Shown: piece after piece, positions 11,301 to 17,641 of the stretch
Position numbering within the stretch: the stretch's first letter is position 1
Layout: every line of letters begins with the position of its first letter
Assembly (NCBI RefSeq): GCF_003389455.1
Contig: NZ_QUAC01000209.1
Coordinates: 46,859 to 110,858, forward strand
DNA: 64,000 nt
DNA from: Streptomyces inhibens
GTDB taxonomy: Bacteria > Actinomycetota > Actinomycetes > Streptomycetales > Streptomycetaceae
Reading direction: 5' to 3'
Notes under the pieces: generated by a model
The model's database searches: none
What the model saw: the letters and a program-made list of their open reading frames with translations, nothing else
Told to the model about the DNA's origin: nothing
Program-made: the position numbers and the translations under genes

Positions 11301-13327
11301 CGTTCGACCGGCTGGTCGAGGTGCTGCGACCGCGCCGCGACCCCAGCCGTAACGCACTGGTGGAGGTGTTCGTCGGACTGGAGACGGACCGGTCGGCGCC
11401 GCCTGCGCTGCCCGGACTGACGGTGACCGAGGTCCCGTTCGTCAGCGGCGAGGTGAGCCATGACCTCAGCTTCGACTTCGTCGACCGGCCCGACGGCCTG
11501 AAGGCGGCGATCGGCTACAGCACCGCGCTGTTCGACGACGGCACCATCGAGCGGATGGCCGGCCAGTTCCAGGCGCTGCTCGCCGCGGTCCTCAAGGACC
11601 ATCGCGCGCTCGCCGACATCGCACCCGCGGACGAGGACGAGGTACGGCGGCTCGCGGCACTGCGGCAGGCCGCGCCCTCGGAGCCCGACGCGTCGGAAGC
11701 CGACGGCGCGCCGGCCGCCTACCGCGCGCCCGGGACCGCTGCCGAGCGGGCCCTGGCGGAGATCTGGGCCGCCGTGCTGGGGGTGGTGCGGGTCGGGACC
11801 GACGACAACTTCTTCCAGCTGGGCGGCGACTCCCTGCTCAGCATCCAGGCGGTGCAGCGGATGCGGCAGGCCGGGCTCGCGGTGACCACCAAGGATCTGT
11901 TCGTCCACCAGAGCATCGCCCCGCTGGCGGCCCTCGCCGAGGAACGAGCGGCGGACCGGCCCCAGGCGCCCCAGGCGCCGCACGACGACGCCGGGACGGC
12001 GGGCGAGATACCGCTCACCCCCATCCAGCGCGACTACTTCGAGGCCGGGCCGCTCGCCCCGCACCACTTCACCCAGTCGGTGTTCCTCGAACTGCACGCC
12101 GATCTCGACGAGCCCGCGCTGCGGCACGCCCTGGCCGCGCTGATCGGCCACCACGACGCCCTGCGGACCCGCTTCGTACACGAGGACGGCGACTGGCGGC
12201 AGTACGCCACCCCGCCGGAGCCGGTGGACATCCTGCGCCGGCACGACCTGTCCGGGGTGCCCAAGGATCAACGTGCCGCCGCCATGGACGAGTTGGCGGC
12301 CTCGGCCGACGCCGGGCTCGATCTGGCGGCCGGTCCGCCGGCCGCGGCGCTGCTGTTCGTCTTCGGGCCCGGGGAGCGGCCGGCGCTGTTCGTGACCGCG
12401 CACCATCTCGTCGTCGACGGCGTCTCCTGGCGGATCCTGCTGGAGGACCTGGAAGCCGGCTACGTCCAGGCCCGCGACGGGAAGCCGGTGTCCCTGGGCG
12501 CCAAGAGCACCTCGTTCGGGCAGTGGGCGCACCGGCTCGCCGGGCACATCGCCGACGGCGGTCTCGCCGAGCAGGCCGCCTACTGGCAGGCGCTGCCCGA
12601 CGGCACCGAGGTCCCGCACGACGGCTCCGGTCCCGCGGTGGTGGAGTCGGTGCAGACCGTCACGGTGGAGCTGCCACAGGACACCAGCGAGGTGCTGCTG
12701 CGCCGGTCCGCCGGGGTGTTCCGGACCCGCTTCCACGAGGTGCTGTTCGCCGCGCTCGCCGGCACCCTGGCCCGGTGGACGGGCGAACGCCAGGTCGTGT
12801 TCGACACCGAGGGCCACGGCCGGGAGGACCTCTTCGACGACGTCGATCTCTCCCGGACCGTCGGCTGGTTCACCACCGAGTACCCCGTCGCCCTTGAGGT
12901 GGCCGGCGACCGGGAAGACTGGCCCGCGCTCATCAGGTCGGTACGCGGACAGCTGCGGTCGCTGCCCGGCAACGGCTTCGGCTACGGCGCGCTGCGGCAT
13001 CTGAGCCCGGCCGGCACCCCGGGTGCCGCACTCGCCGAACGGGCCCCGGCCCAGGTGGTGTTCAACTACCACGGCCAGGCCGACGATGCGCAGCGCGCGG
13101 CGGAGAGCGACCTCTACCACGCGTTCGGCGACCCGATCGGCCGCGAGCAGCGGCCCGACGAGCTGACCGGGCACCCGGTGGAGGTGGTGGGCGCCGTGCA
13201 CTCCGGGCGGCTCCGCTTCACCTGGTACTTCTCGCGCAATGTTCATCACAGGGCCACCATCGACAAGGTGGCCGAGGACTTCGCCGACGCGCTGCGCACC
13301 ATCGCCCGGCACATCACGGAGCGGTGA
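2336..13327 (+). CDS. mppB: NRPS, three modules C-A-T-E-C-A-T-C-T-E; MppB-like, last module lacks an A domain
   Basis: 3663 residues. Approximate domain order: C1 59–490 (HHIVTDG), A1 525–1005, T1 (GGDS, Ser about 1060), E1 1115–1560 (HHLVIDG), C2 1595–2040 (HHILMDG), A2 2059–2560, T2 (Ser about 2607), C3 2665–3098 (HHIATDG), T3 (GGDS, about 3166) and E2 3223–3655 (HHLVVDG). No A domain lies between C3 and T3 and there is no thioesterase. The A1 pocket reads D-A-S-T-V-A-A-V-C, which I recall from Tyr-activating domains, and it is followed by E: D-Tyr. The A2 pocket reads D-L-S-T-L-V-A-V-D with no E: probably L-beta-hydroxyenduracididine. The A-less module would take the same amino acid from A2 and epimerise it. 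This matches the published mannopeptimycin logic of six modules with five A domains and no TE. Architecture is directly visible; substrates are inferred. Confidence 0.95.
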   Translation: MTSSAADQPDNPNTTPASRAERTAALPAHVQELLRARLAGRAAATGGADTIPRIGHDGPVALSPAQERLWYLHELEPESNEYNTLRVLRLRGDLDPGALSAALTEIVARHGALRTTFGSREGHAEQTVHPPVPTPLPLVDLSAADDDERDDALRTLLQYEARRPFDLRRGPVLRAQLIRLAADDHVLALALHHIVTDGWSMGVLTGELTAHYAATLRGAPAVLPELPVSYLDVAVWQREQLSSARLREGLDHWRRELAGLVPLDLPTTWQRPPVRTSAGALHSFEIPPAVAARLRELGREQGATLFMALVAAVQLLLSRWSGQRDIAVGTAAAGRGRTETENLIGFFVNNLVLRSRIDEERSFAELLRAVRATVLDAFAHEDVPFQRVVEALHPERDLSRPPLAEVAVNLHNTPRTDTELPGLRIEEMPPPVFASSMDLSFDFTERDDRLEGHLTYNTDLFAADAAARMAAQLVTLLEDLTRRPAVPVASLAVLPAAEHRRVTEEWPHSGPGQEPRTAPELFAAQVARTPEADALVSDEETLSYAELDGRTNQWARLLLARGAGPETLVAVALPRSAQMVTAILAIQKTGAAYLPLDPKSPAERNRLMIEDARPLLVLTSAGFGDGAELGAPALFLDDPDTRAAAGHLSSAPLEAAELPAPLLPGHPAYVIYTSGSTGRPKGVVVTHTGVHGLVAAQSAHFRTGPGARVLSFASLGFDAAFSELGMALLSGGALVVVGQERILPGQPLADVLAEHRVTHVTLPPSALSALTPGALPKDLTLVVAGEACPPAVARTWSAHHRMINAYGPTESSVCASMSAALTPDTVSGDSVPIGRPLSGVRVSVLDDRLRPVPAGVPGEVYLSGAALARGYLGRLALTAERFVADPYGPPGSRMYRTGDRARWLAGGDLDYLGRTDDQVKLRGFRIELGEVEAVLSRHDGVGAVAATVHKDERGTRRLVAYVVPARKDAADPARLREFAREVLPEHMVPSVFVPLDRLPLNANGKVDRRALPAPDIRRDEGSARIAPRTPAEETLARIWSEVLGVTDIGVEDNFFDLGGDSILSLQVVARARAAGLRLTAKQTFLRQTIADLAADAVAETDPAAHGAASDGPVTGELPLTPIQHWFFTTLGDSLEQFNQSLYLELAEDPDLPALRAALAALTEQHDALRLRAVSEDGQWRLHHAPAETGQLLEHLDLSGASPDEQDAAMAAAIDAAQRGFGLSEGPLLRARLFTLGNARPPRLYLVAHHLVIDGMSWRILLADLETGYRLAADGRPIDLGPRTTSFRDWSRRLSRHVADGGLDAELPYWKGVQDAAREAAPLPVDTGRLADRQGAQEEPGENTAGSARTVSAALSAAGTEALLRQVPEAYRTQINDVLLSALGRVLTDWAGGERVLIALEGHGREELFDEVDLTRTVGWFTTLFPVALRVPADRDWGTVLKSVKEQLRAVPHNGLGHGALRHLAGPDSPLEDGPEPEVSFNYLGQLDVSADRTGLARAMLTSEGAERAAGQRRAQLLEINGVVTGGRLEFHWTYSVNRHRAETVERLAAGFMAALEAIVAHCAAPGSGGATPSDFPLAALDQATVDKIAGDGRTVEDIYPLTAMQSGMLFHALSESGRDPYTGHFGVRVDGITDPGALAAAWQQVVDRTPALRTAIVWQDVAEPLQVVHAAARVPVTHHDLRSLTEQDRQAALDRLWERREETVIDLAVAPALRLTLARLTDSAVQMFWTSHHILMDGWSFAGLLSEVCAQYTALTGGPRAAVPARRPYRDYVGWLAEQDRPAAEAHWRSVVDGFTVPTPLPYDRQPVKAHGTRSSREVRLQLSAERSERLSEAARSARLTVNTLVQGAWAILLARYGGVRDVCFGTTVSGRPATLPGAESMAGLFINTVPVRATIDGAGAGTATVEWLRQLQSEQLDSRQHEHVSLAQIQRWSGIPAGTNLFDSIVVFENYPYDSDAAAKYGLTLGTFQGDEVTNYALTLTAYVADELHLNLGYDPDLFDEATVERMAGHLATLLDAVAAAPHTPVDDLPLIDAAEHHRLLTEWNDTAAGFPPPRPVHELFAERAARTPDAVAVSDATRQLTFAELETRANQLAHHLAGLGVAPGTLVGVCADRGVDAVVALLGVLRAGGAFVPLDPAYPAERLQVMLEDAAVPVVVTEERLLDRTAGHDATTVCLDRDLPLLEELPARPPYTAVTPDDLAYVVYTSGTTGRPKGVMVEHRHVHHMVHAWDRRYGLAALQPRALSVSSISVDLFFSDFLLSALFGGTMVICPQDAVADQVALTDLLLKSRAQLMVTVPTLARAVVAELAWRGVTPEALRVLMVGSEGWPADAAAEILAGLAPGTVLVNAYGSTETTVDSTVFQLGRDPLGDAAFVPVGRPLANTRIYVLDERMRPVPTGVVGECYIGGDGVSRGYLGRPELTAERFLDDPFAPEPGARMYRTGDLARWRADGNLECLGRVDDQVKIRGFRVELGEVEAALARHPAIDSAAAAIRKDDGGPARLVGYVVPAAGHTPDLAELRAFAAERLPAPAVPTAYMVLDALPMTPSGTVSRRALPAPAGTQDAARPYTAPGNATELLLCGIWQEVLGVERVGVHDNFFDLGGDSILSIRVSSRIRATLGVAPSPRQLFDTPTVAGLAATLGRDDPSAAADVPLEPADRGAPLPLSSAQQRQWFLHNFDPDSSEYHIVTGLRLDGDLDVAALRGALNGLVARHEALRTTYAATGEGAEQIVHPAGEVVCARTDLSEVPEDQREDTLRGHIERAAARPFSLTEGPVLRAELFRLGARDHLLLLVIHHIATDGVSMQVLTEELGVHYAAALDGTPPALPALPVSYADYAAWQRRMLSGPALDDHLAYWQERLAGVRPLELPTDRPRPAVRSSAGRMLLIEIEPRVAAGLKELARRHDATLFMALTAAVQLLLARYTGQPDIVVGTPAAGRGRQELEGLVGLFVNTVALRSTVDESRTFGAFLGAVRDTVLEAFVHEDVPFDRLVEVLRPRRDPSRNALVEVFVGLETDRSAPPALPGLTVTEVPFVSGEVSHDLSFDFVDRPDGLKAAIGYSTALFDDGTIERMAGQFQALLAAVLKDHRALADIAPADEDEVRRLAALRQAAPSEPDASEADGAPAAYRAPGTAAERALAEIWAAVLGVVRVGTDDNFFQLGGDSLLSIQAVQRMRQAGLAVTTKDLFVHQSIAPLAALAEERAADRPQAPQAPHDDAGTAGEIPLTPIQRDYFEAGPLAPHHFTQSVFLELHADLDEPALRHALAALIGHHDALRTRFVHEDGDWRQYATPPEPVDILRRHDLSGVPKDQRAAAMDELAASADAGLDLAAGPPAAALLFVFGPGERPALFVTAHHLVVDGVSWRILLEDLEAGYVQARDGKPVSLGAKSTSFGQWAHRLAGHIADGGLAEQAAYWQALPDGTEVPHDGSGPAVVESVQTVTVELPQDTSEVLLRRSAGVFRTRFHEVLFAALAGTLARWTGERQVVFDTEGHGREDLFDDVDLSRTVGWFTTEYPVALEVAGDREDWPALIRSVRGQLRSLPGNGFGYGALRHLSPAGTPGAALAERAPAQVVFNYHGQADDAQRAAESDLYHAFGDPIGREQRPDELTGHPVEVVGAVHSGRLRFTWYFSRNVHHRATIDKVAEDFADALRTIARHITER

Positions 13328-13330
13328 GCC

Positions 13331-14650
13331 ATGGACCACGACAGCCTGCACAGCACCCTGACCGAGCTGGCCGCCCGCCATCGGGTGCCCGGCGCCCAGC
13401 TCGCCGTCATCCACGAGGGGGAACGGTTCCTGGTGCACACCGGAGTGTGTGACACCGGCTCCGGAGCCCCCGTGGAGCGGCACACCGCCTTCCCCGTCGG
13501 CTCGCTGACCAAGCCGTTCACCGCCGCCCTCGCGATGATCCTGGTGGCCGACGGGGACGTGGACCTGGACGAGCCGCTGAGCGGACAGCTGCCGGAGTTC
13601 GGGGCGGGCGAACTCGTCACCCTCCGGCAGTTGCTCAGCCACACCTCGGGCCTGCCCTCCGACGTGCCGGAGGGCAGCGGCGAGGCCGGCGGCGGCGACC
13701 GTGCCCGCTGGGTGGCCCGGCACTGCCGTACGGCGGATCTCACGCATCCGCCCGGGACGGTCTTCTCGTACTCCAACATCGGCTATGTCGTCGTGGGCCG
13801 GCTCATCGAGGCGGTCACCGGCATGAGCTGGCAGGAGGCGATCAGCGCGATCCTGCTCGAACCCCTGGGCACCCGGCCCGCGTTCGTCGTCGGAGCCCGC
13901 GCCAGCCGCCCGGTGGCCACCGGGCACGCCGTCCAGGCGGTCCGCGACCGGGTGGTGCCGATACCGGACCAGGATCTGCCCGAGGTCGAGATGCCCAACG
14001 GGGCGCTGGCGCTGAGCGCCGAGGACCTGGTCGGCTTCGCCCGGCTGTACTTCGCAGGCTGCCCGGACCCTCAGCCGCTGGACCGGGCGACCGCCGACGA
14101 CATGTGCTTCGACCAGCTGTCCTCGATCGCCATCGGCCCGTACGGCATGGCCGACGGCTGGGGCCTGGGCTGGGCGAGGTTCGACGACGGTGCGGCGGAC
14201 GTCTACGGCCACAACGGCACCGGCGACGGCACCTCCTGCCATCTGCGCTTCGACCCGGCCAACGGCTCCGCGGTCGCGCTGACCGCCAACGCCAACACCG
14301 GCGCCCAGCTGTGGGACGCCCTGGTGCCCCGGCTGCGGGCCATGGGCCTGCCGGTCGGCGACCGCCCGGCGCCCGAGCCGCCCGCCACCCCGCCGCCGGT
14401 CCCGGACGACTGTCCGGGCCGCTACACCAACGGCGACACCGAGTTCGTGGTGCAGCCCGGCGCCGACGGCGGGCTGCTGCTGAGCTTCGGCGGGGCGCCG
14501 CACTCGGAGCTGCTGTGCTCCCCCGATCTGCGCTTCACCATGCGGGAGCTGGGCAGCGGTGCCCGGTCCCCGGGCCGCTTCGTCACCGATCCCGCCACCG
14601 GGCGGATCGGCTACCTCCAGATCACCGGGCGCCTCGCCCCCCGACGCTGA
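13331..14650 (+). CDS. Beta-lactamase/PBP-type stand-alone thioesterase (macrocyclase) for the NRPS
   Basis: 439 residues of the serine beta-lactamase/PBP family. The three catalytic motifs are present: SxxK as SLTK (Ser58–Lys61), YxN as YSN (about 147) and HxG as HNG (about 294). No signal peptide is visible, so it is cytoplasmic, unlike cell-wall PBPs. It starts 3 bases after the stop of an NRPS that ends in an epimerisation domain and has no thioesterase. That is the setting of the SurE/PBP-type thioesterases, which join a D-configured C-terminus to an L N-terminus. In mannopeptimycin the corresponding protein is, as I recall, MppK. Inferred role: accept the hexapeptidyl thioester, form an acyl-Ser58 intermediate and release the cyclic peptide. 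An alternative role, beta-lactamase-like self-resistance, is less likely given the position. Confidence 0.85.
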   Translation: MDHDSLHSTLTELAARHRVPGAQLAVIHEGERFLVHTGVCDTGSGAPVERHTAFPVGSLTKPFTAALAMILVADGDVDLDEPLSGQLPEFGAGELVTLRQLLSHTSGLPSDVPEGSGEAGGGDRARWVARHCRTADLTHPPGTVFSYSNIGYVVVGRLIEAVTGMSWQEAISAILLEPLGTRPAFVVGARASRPVATGHAVQAVRDRVVPIPDQDLPEVEMPNGALALSAEDLVGFARLYFAGCPDPQPLDRATADDMCFDQLSSIAIGPYGMADGWGLGWARFDDGAADVYGHNGTGDGTSCHLRFDPANGSAVALTANANTGAQLWDALVPRLRAMGLPVGDRPAPEPPATPPPVPDDCPGRYTNGDTEFVVQPGADGGLLLSFGGAPHSELLCSPDLRFTMRELGSGARSPGRFVTDPATGRIGYLQITGRLAPRR

Positions 14651-14668
14651 GACAGGGACGGCCCCGGG

Positions 14669-16036
14669 ATGACCACGGCCCCCACGGACGCGGAGACGGT
14701 ACGCGGCAGCGCGGCCGTCCCGCTGTCCCGCAACCGCGACTACAACGTCCTGTGGTCCAGCCAGCTGATGTCCGAACTCGCCATGGAGATGGCCGCGGTG
14801 GCCGTGCCGCTGCTGATCCTCGCCCGGCACGGCTCACCGCTCCAGCTGGGTCTGGCCTCCTCCGCGATGGCGGCCGCGCACATGATCTCGGTGGTGCCGG
14901 CCGGGGTGATCGCGGACCGCTGGGACCGCCGCCGGCTGATGCTGGGCTGCCAGGTGTTGCGGGTGCTGGGCATGGTGAGCCTGGCCGGCGCGCTGCTGCT
15001 GGACCGGTACGCGTTCTGGCATGTGCTGCTGGTCGTGGTGCTGGAGGGCTTCCTCGGCTCGGTCTTCGACCCCGCGGAACATGCCGCGCTGCCCCAGGTG
15101 GTGCCGCCCGACCAGCTCTCCACAGCGGTGGCCAGAAACGCGGCGCGCCCCTACATAGCCACCCTCGTGGGGCCGGGCGTCGCCGGGTTCCTCTTCAGCG
15201 CCCTGCCGCTCGGGCCGTTCGTGACCAATGCGCTGATGTTCGCGCTGTCGTCCGTGGCGCTGTGCTTTCTCCGGCTGCCCAGGGGGCGGTCCGCCGCGGT
15301 CCGGTCCGGCGACGGGTCCGATGGTGCCGGAGCGGACCACGACGGACGGGACGACGACGGACGGGACGACGACGCACGGGACGACGGGAGCGACGACGCT
15401 GCGCCGCGGACCGGGGGCACCGGCCAGGACTTCGCTGCCGGCTTCCGCTGGGTGCTGGGGCAGCCGGTGATCCGCACCACGATGGCCTGGATGCTGATCA
15501 CGAACCTGGCCTTCAGCGCGCTGCTGATCGTGCTGCTCGCGCTCTCGGGCGAGGACAAGGTCGGCGCCGGTGAGCTGGGCCTGACGATGGCCTGCTTCGG
15601 CGCCGGCGGACTGCTCGGCGGGCTCTTCGCGGCCCGGATGCACGCCGCCGCCCGGCCACCGGTGATCATCCTCGGCTTCACCTGGACCGCCGCCCTGGGC
15701 GCCGTCCTGATGGCGGCGGTGCCCACCGGTCTGCCCCAGGGAGCGCTGCTCGGCCTGATGGCGCTCTTCGCCCCACTCGCCAACACCACCGTGCTGACCT
15801 ACCAGTTGACCGTCACCCCGGACGAGCTGCGGGGCCGGATGAGCGGCGTCGCCGGGTTCTGCTCGGGAGGCGCCGGTGTCCTGGGGCCCGCGCTCGGCGG
15901 TGCGCTGACGGGGGCGGCCGGCGGGGGCGTGACCCCCGTACTCATCTGCGCCGGCTGCCTGGTCCTGGTCGCTGTCGCGGCCACCGCGAGCCCCACGCTG
16001 CGGCGGTTTCCCGACATCGCGGACCGGAATCCCTGA
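14669..16036 (+). CDS. MFS transporter, probable peptide-antibiotic exporter
   Basis: 455 residues with about 12 hydrophobic segments typical of the major facilitator superfamily. The N-terminal half carries the loop motif AGVIADRWDRRR (G-x-x-x-D-R-x-x-R-R). The long central cytoplasmic loop, around residues 210–250, is a highly acidic low-complexity stretch rich in D, G and R. It is encoded by about three copies of a 15-bp unit near 15340–15390. Replication slippage probably makes this loop vary in length between strains. It lies 18 bases after the PBP-type thioesterase gene, in the same operon, so export of the finished or partly finished peptide is the natural role. Substrate is inferred from position only. 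Confidence 0.85.
   Translation: MTTAPTDAETVRGSAAVPLSRNRDYNVLWSSQLMSELAMEMAAVAVPLLILARHGSPLQLGLASSAMAAAHMISVVPAGVIADRWDRRRLMLGCQVLRVLGMVSLAGALLLDRYAFWHVLLVVVLEGFLGSVFDPAEHAALPQVVPPDQLSTAVARNAARPYIATLVGPGVAGFLFSALPLGPFVTNALMFALSSVALCFLRLPRGRSAAVRSGDGSDGAGADHDGRDDDGRDDDARDDGSDDAAPRTGGTGQDFAAGFRWVLGQPVIRTTMAWMLITNLAFSALLIVLLALSGEDKVGAGELGLTMACFGAGGLLGGLFAARMHAAARPPVIILGFTWTAALGAVLMAAVPTGLPQGALLGLMALFAPLANTTVLTYQLTVTPDELRGRMSGVAGFCSGGAGVLGPALGGALTGAAGGGVTPVLICAGCLVLVAVAATASPTLRRFPDIADRNP
15340..15390 (+). repeat. Short in-frame tandem repeat in the MFS loop
   Basis: About three imperfect copies of a 15-bp unit (GACGGACGGGACGAC) in phase with the codons. They encode the acidic loop between the two halves of the exporter. 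Confidence 0.75.
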
Positions 16037-16062
16037 CCGCTGCGGCACCGCCCGGGACCGGC

Positions 16063-16096
16063 CAACTTAACTCCACAGTCAAGGACATGGAACGCC
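16063..16096 (+). promoter_or_regulatory. Conserved box 1 of 3 (CAAyTTArCT…AGT…TGGA)
   Basis: This copy reads CAACTTAACT, then AGT and ATGGA at the same spacing as two other copies at 17422 and 18808. Each copy begins a transcription unit after a gap in the cluster: acyltransferase 1, acyltransferase 2 and mppO. I infer a shared promoter or operator of a pathway regulator. Confidence 0.55.
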
Positions 16097-16208
16097 CGGA
16101 CAAATCCGACGATGCTCGTGGATCACCAACTGGAGATTTCCGCGCGTCCTCGGTGCGGGGGCTGGTGCCTGTCCGGCGGTGTGCCGCGCGGTCGGCGAAA
16201 GGTCCCGT

Positions 16209-17429
16209 ATGCAGACCCCCCAGACACCGAGCCAGCCGCAGTCCCGGCCACGGCCAAAGCCGCAGCCGCAGTCACAGTCACAGTCACAGCCGAATCTGAG
16301 GTCCCTGACCGGATTACGGTTCCTGGGCCTCTTACCCGTCTTCCTCACCCATGCCGCGTTCGAGGGCGTCTTCAGCGACGCGAACGTGAGCTGGGGCTTC
16401 CTCGACGCGATGGGGAACACCGGCTATGCCGCGGTCTCGTTCTTCTTCGTGCTGAGCGGCTTTGTGATCACCTGGTCCTACCGCTCCCGCGACACCACCC
16501 GCACGTTCTGGCGCCGACGCGCCTTCCGGGTCTTCCCCAACCATCTCGTGGCCTATGTGTTCGCGCTGGCCCTGATGCTCGCGGCGGGCACCGCCTTCGA
16601 CGCCCCCGCCCTGATCTCCCAGATGTTCCTGGTGCACGCATGGGTGCCCGACCCGCTGTTCATCGACACCGGCAACACGGTGACCTGGTCCCTCGGGGTC
16701 GATGTGGTGTTCTACGGGCTCTTCCCGGTGCTGCTCGTGCTGGTGAACAAGATCAAGCCAACCCGTCTGTGGTACTGGGCCGGTGCTGCCGTGCTCATGG
16801 TGATCGCCATCCCCACAGTGGCGCTGGCCCTGCTCCCGGACACCCCGGCCATGTCGGTGGGCGATGTCTCCCGCAGCCAGTACTGGTTCACCTACTTCTT
16901 CCCGCTCTCCCGCACCGTGGAGTGCGTGCTGGGCATGCTGATGGCGCGGATCGTGCTGTCCGGCAAGTGGATAGGCCTGCGGGTACTGCCTGCCGCGGCC
17001 CTGGTGGTCGTGGCGTATGTCGTCGCACAGCAACTCCCCTTCCTCTACCGGCTCAGCGCGGTGCTGATCGTGCCGATCGCGCTGCTCACCGCCTCCGTGG
17101 CGGTGGCGGACGCCGAGGGCCGGGGCACCCCGCTCGGCGGCAAGGTCATGGTCCGGCTCGGTGAACTCTCCTTCGCCTTCTACCTCGTGCACCAGGCGCT
17201 CCTGGCGTACGGGCACATCCTGATCAGCCCGAAGAACGCCCAGGGCGAGGTGCTGCCCCGCACCTGGGACACCCCCGGCGGCATCGCGATGATCGTCCTG
17301 TCGTTCGTGGTGTCCCTGGGGCTCGCGTGGCTGCTGCACAACGGGGTGGAGAAGCCGGTGATGCGCCGTTGGTCCCGGTCCAGGCGCCGCATCACCCAGC
17401 AGCCGCCGGCAAAGGTGCCGGCAACTTAG
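16209..17429 (+). CDS. Membrane acyltransferase (acyltransferase family 3), copy 1
   Basis: 406 residues from the ATG at 16209, chosen because AAAGG lies six bases upstream and homology with the neighbouring paralogue begins just after it. It has a Gln/Pro/Ser-rich cytoplasmic tail (residues 2–28), then about ten membrane helices. Family motifs include LRSLTGLRF, FFVLSGFVITW and the FWRRR basic loop. This family moves acyl groups onto sugars or lipids at the membrane. In mannopeptimycins an isovaleryl group is placed on the mannose, so sugar O-acylation of the glycopeptide is the likely role. The next gene is a close paralogue. Family assignment is firm; the acyl donor and acceptor are inferred. 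Confidence 0.85.
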   Translation: MQTPQTPSQPQSRPRPKPQPQSQSQSQPNLRSLTGLRFLGLLPVFLTHAAFEGVFSDANVSWGFLDAMGNTGYAAVSFFFVLSGFVITWSYRSRDTTRTFWRRRAFRVFPNHLVAYVFALALMLAAGTAFDAPALISQMFLVHAWVPDPLFIDTGNTVTWSLGVDVVFYGLFPVLLVLVNKIKPTRLWYWAGAAVLMVIAIPTVALALLPDTPAMSVGDVSRSQYWFTYFFPLSRTVECVLGMLMARIVLSGKWIGLRVLPAAALVVVAYVVAQQLPFLYRLSAVLIVPIALLTASVAVADAEGRGTPLGGKVMVRLGELSFAFYLVHQALLAYGHILISPKNAQGEVLPRTWDTPGGIAMIVLSFVVSLGLAWLLHNGVEKPVMRRWSRSRRRITQQPPAKVPAT

Positions 17430-17455
17430 CTGCGAAGTGAAACGTGTGGAGTGCG
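17422..17455 (+). promoter_or_regulatory. Conserved box 2 of 3
   Basis: Reads CAACTTAGCT, then AAGT, then TGTGGAG, overlapping the stop codon of acyltransferase copy 1. It contains a short inverted pair ACTT/AAGT. It starts the 190-bp leader of acyltransferase copy 2. Confidence 0.55.
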
Positions 17456-17641
17456 CGAAAGATCTCGGCCAAACTCCGGCGCAACGGGGGAGTAAGGCTG
17501 ACCGCTGCCAGAAGTCCGCGCGCGCTGTGGATGTCCGGTGCCGGCGACCACGCCCGGATCATCCATCAGCAGACAGTGGTGCGGCCGCTGTTGCAGCGCA
17601 CCGAGCCGCACCGCCTGTCGCGCATCTGGCGAGAGGTCCGC

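Noticed and set aside
9896..14830. Long minus-strand open frame across the NRPS end, thioesterase and MFS start
   Set aside because: Spans several clear plus-strand genes and has no recognisable motif or start signal.
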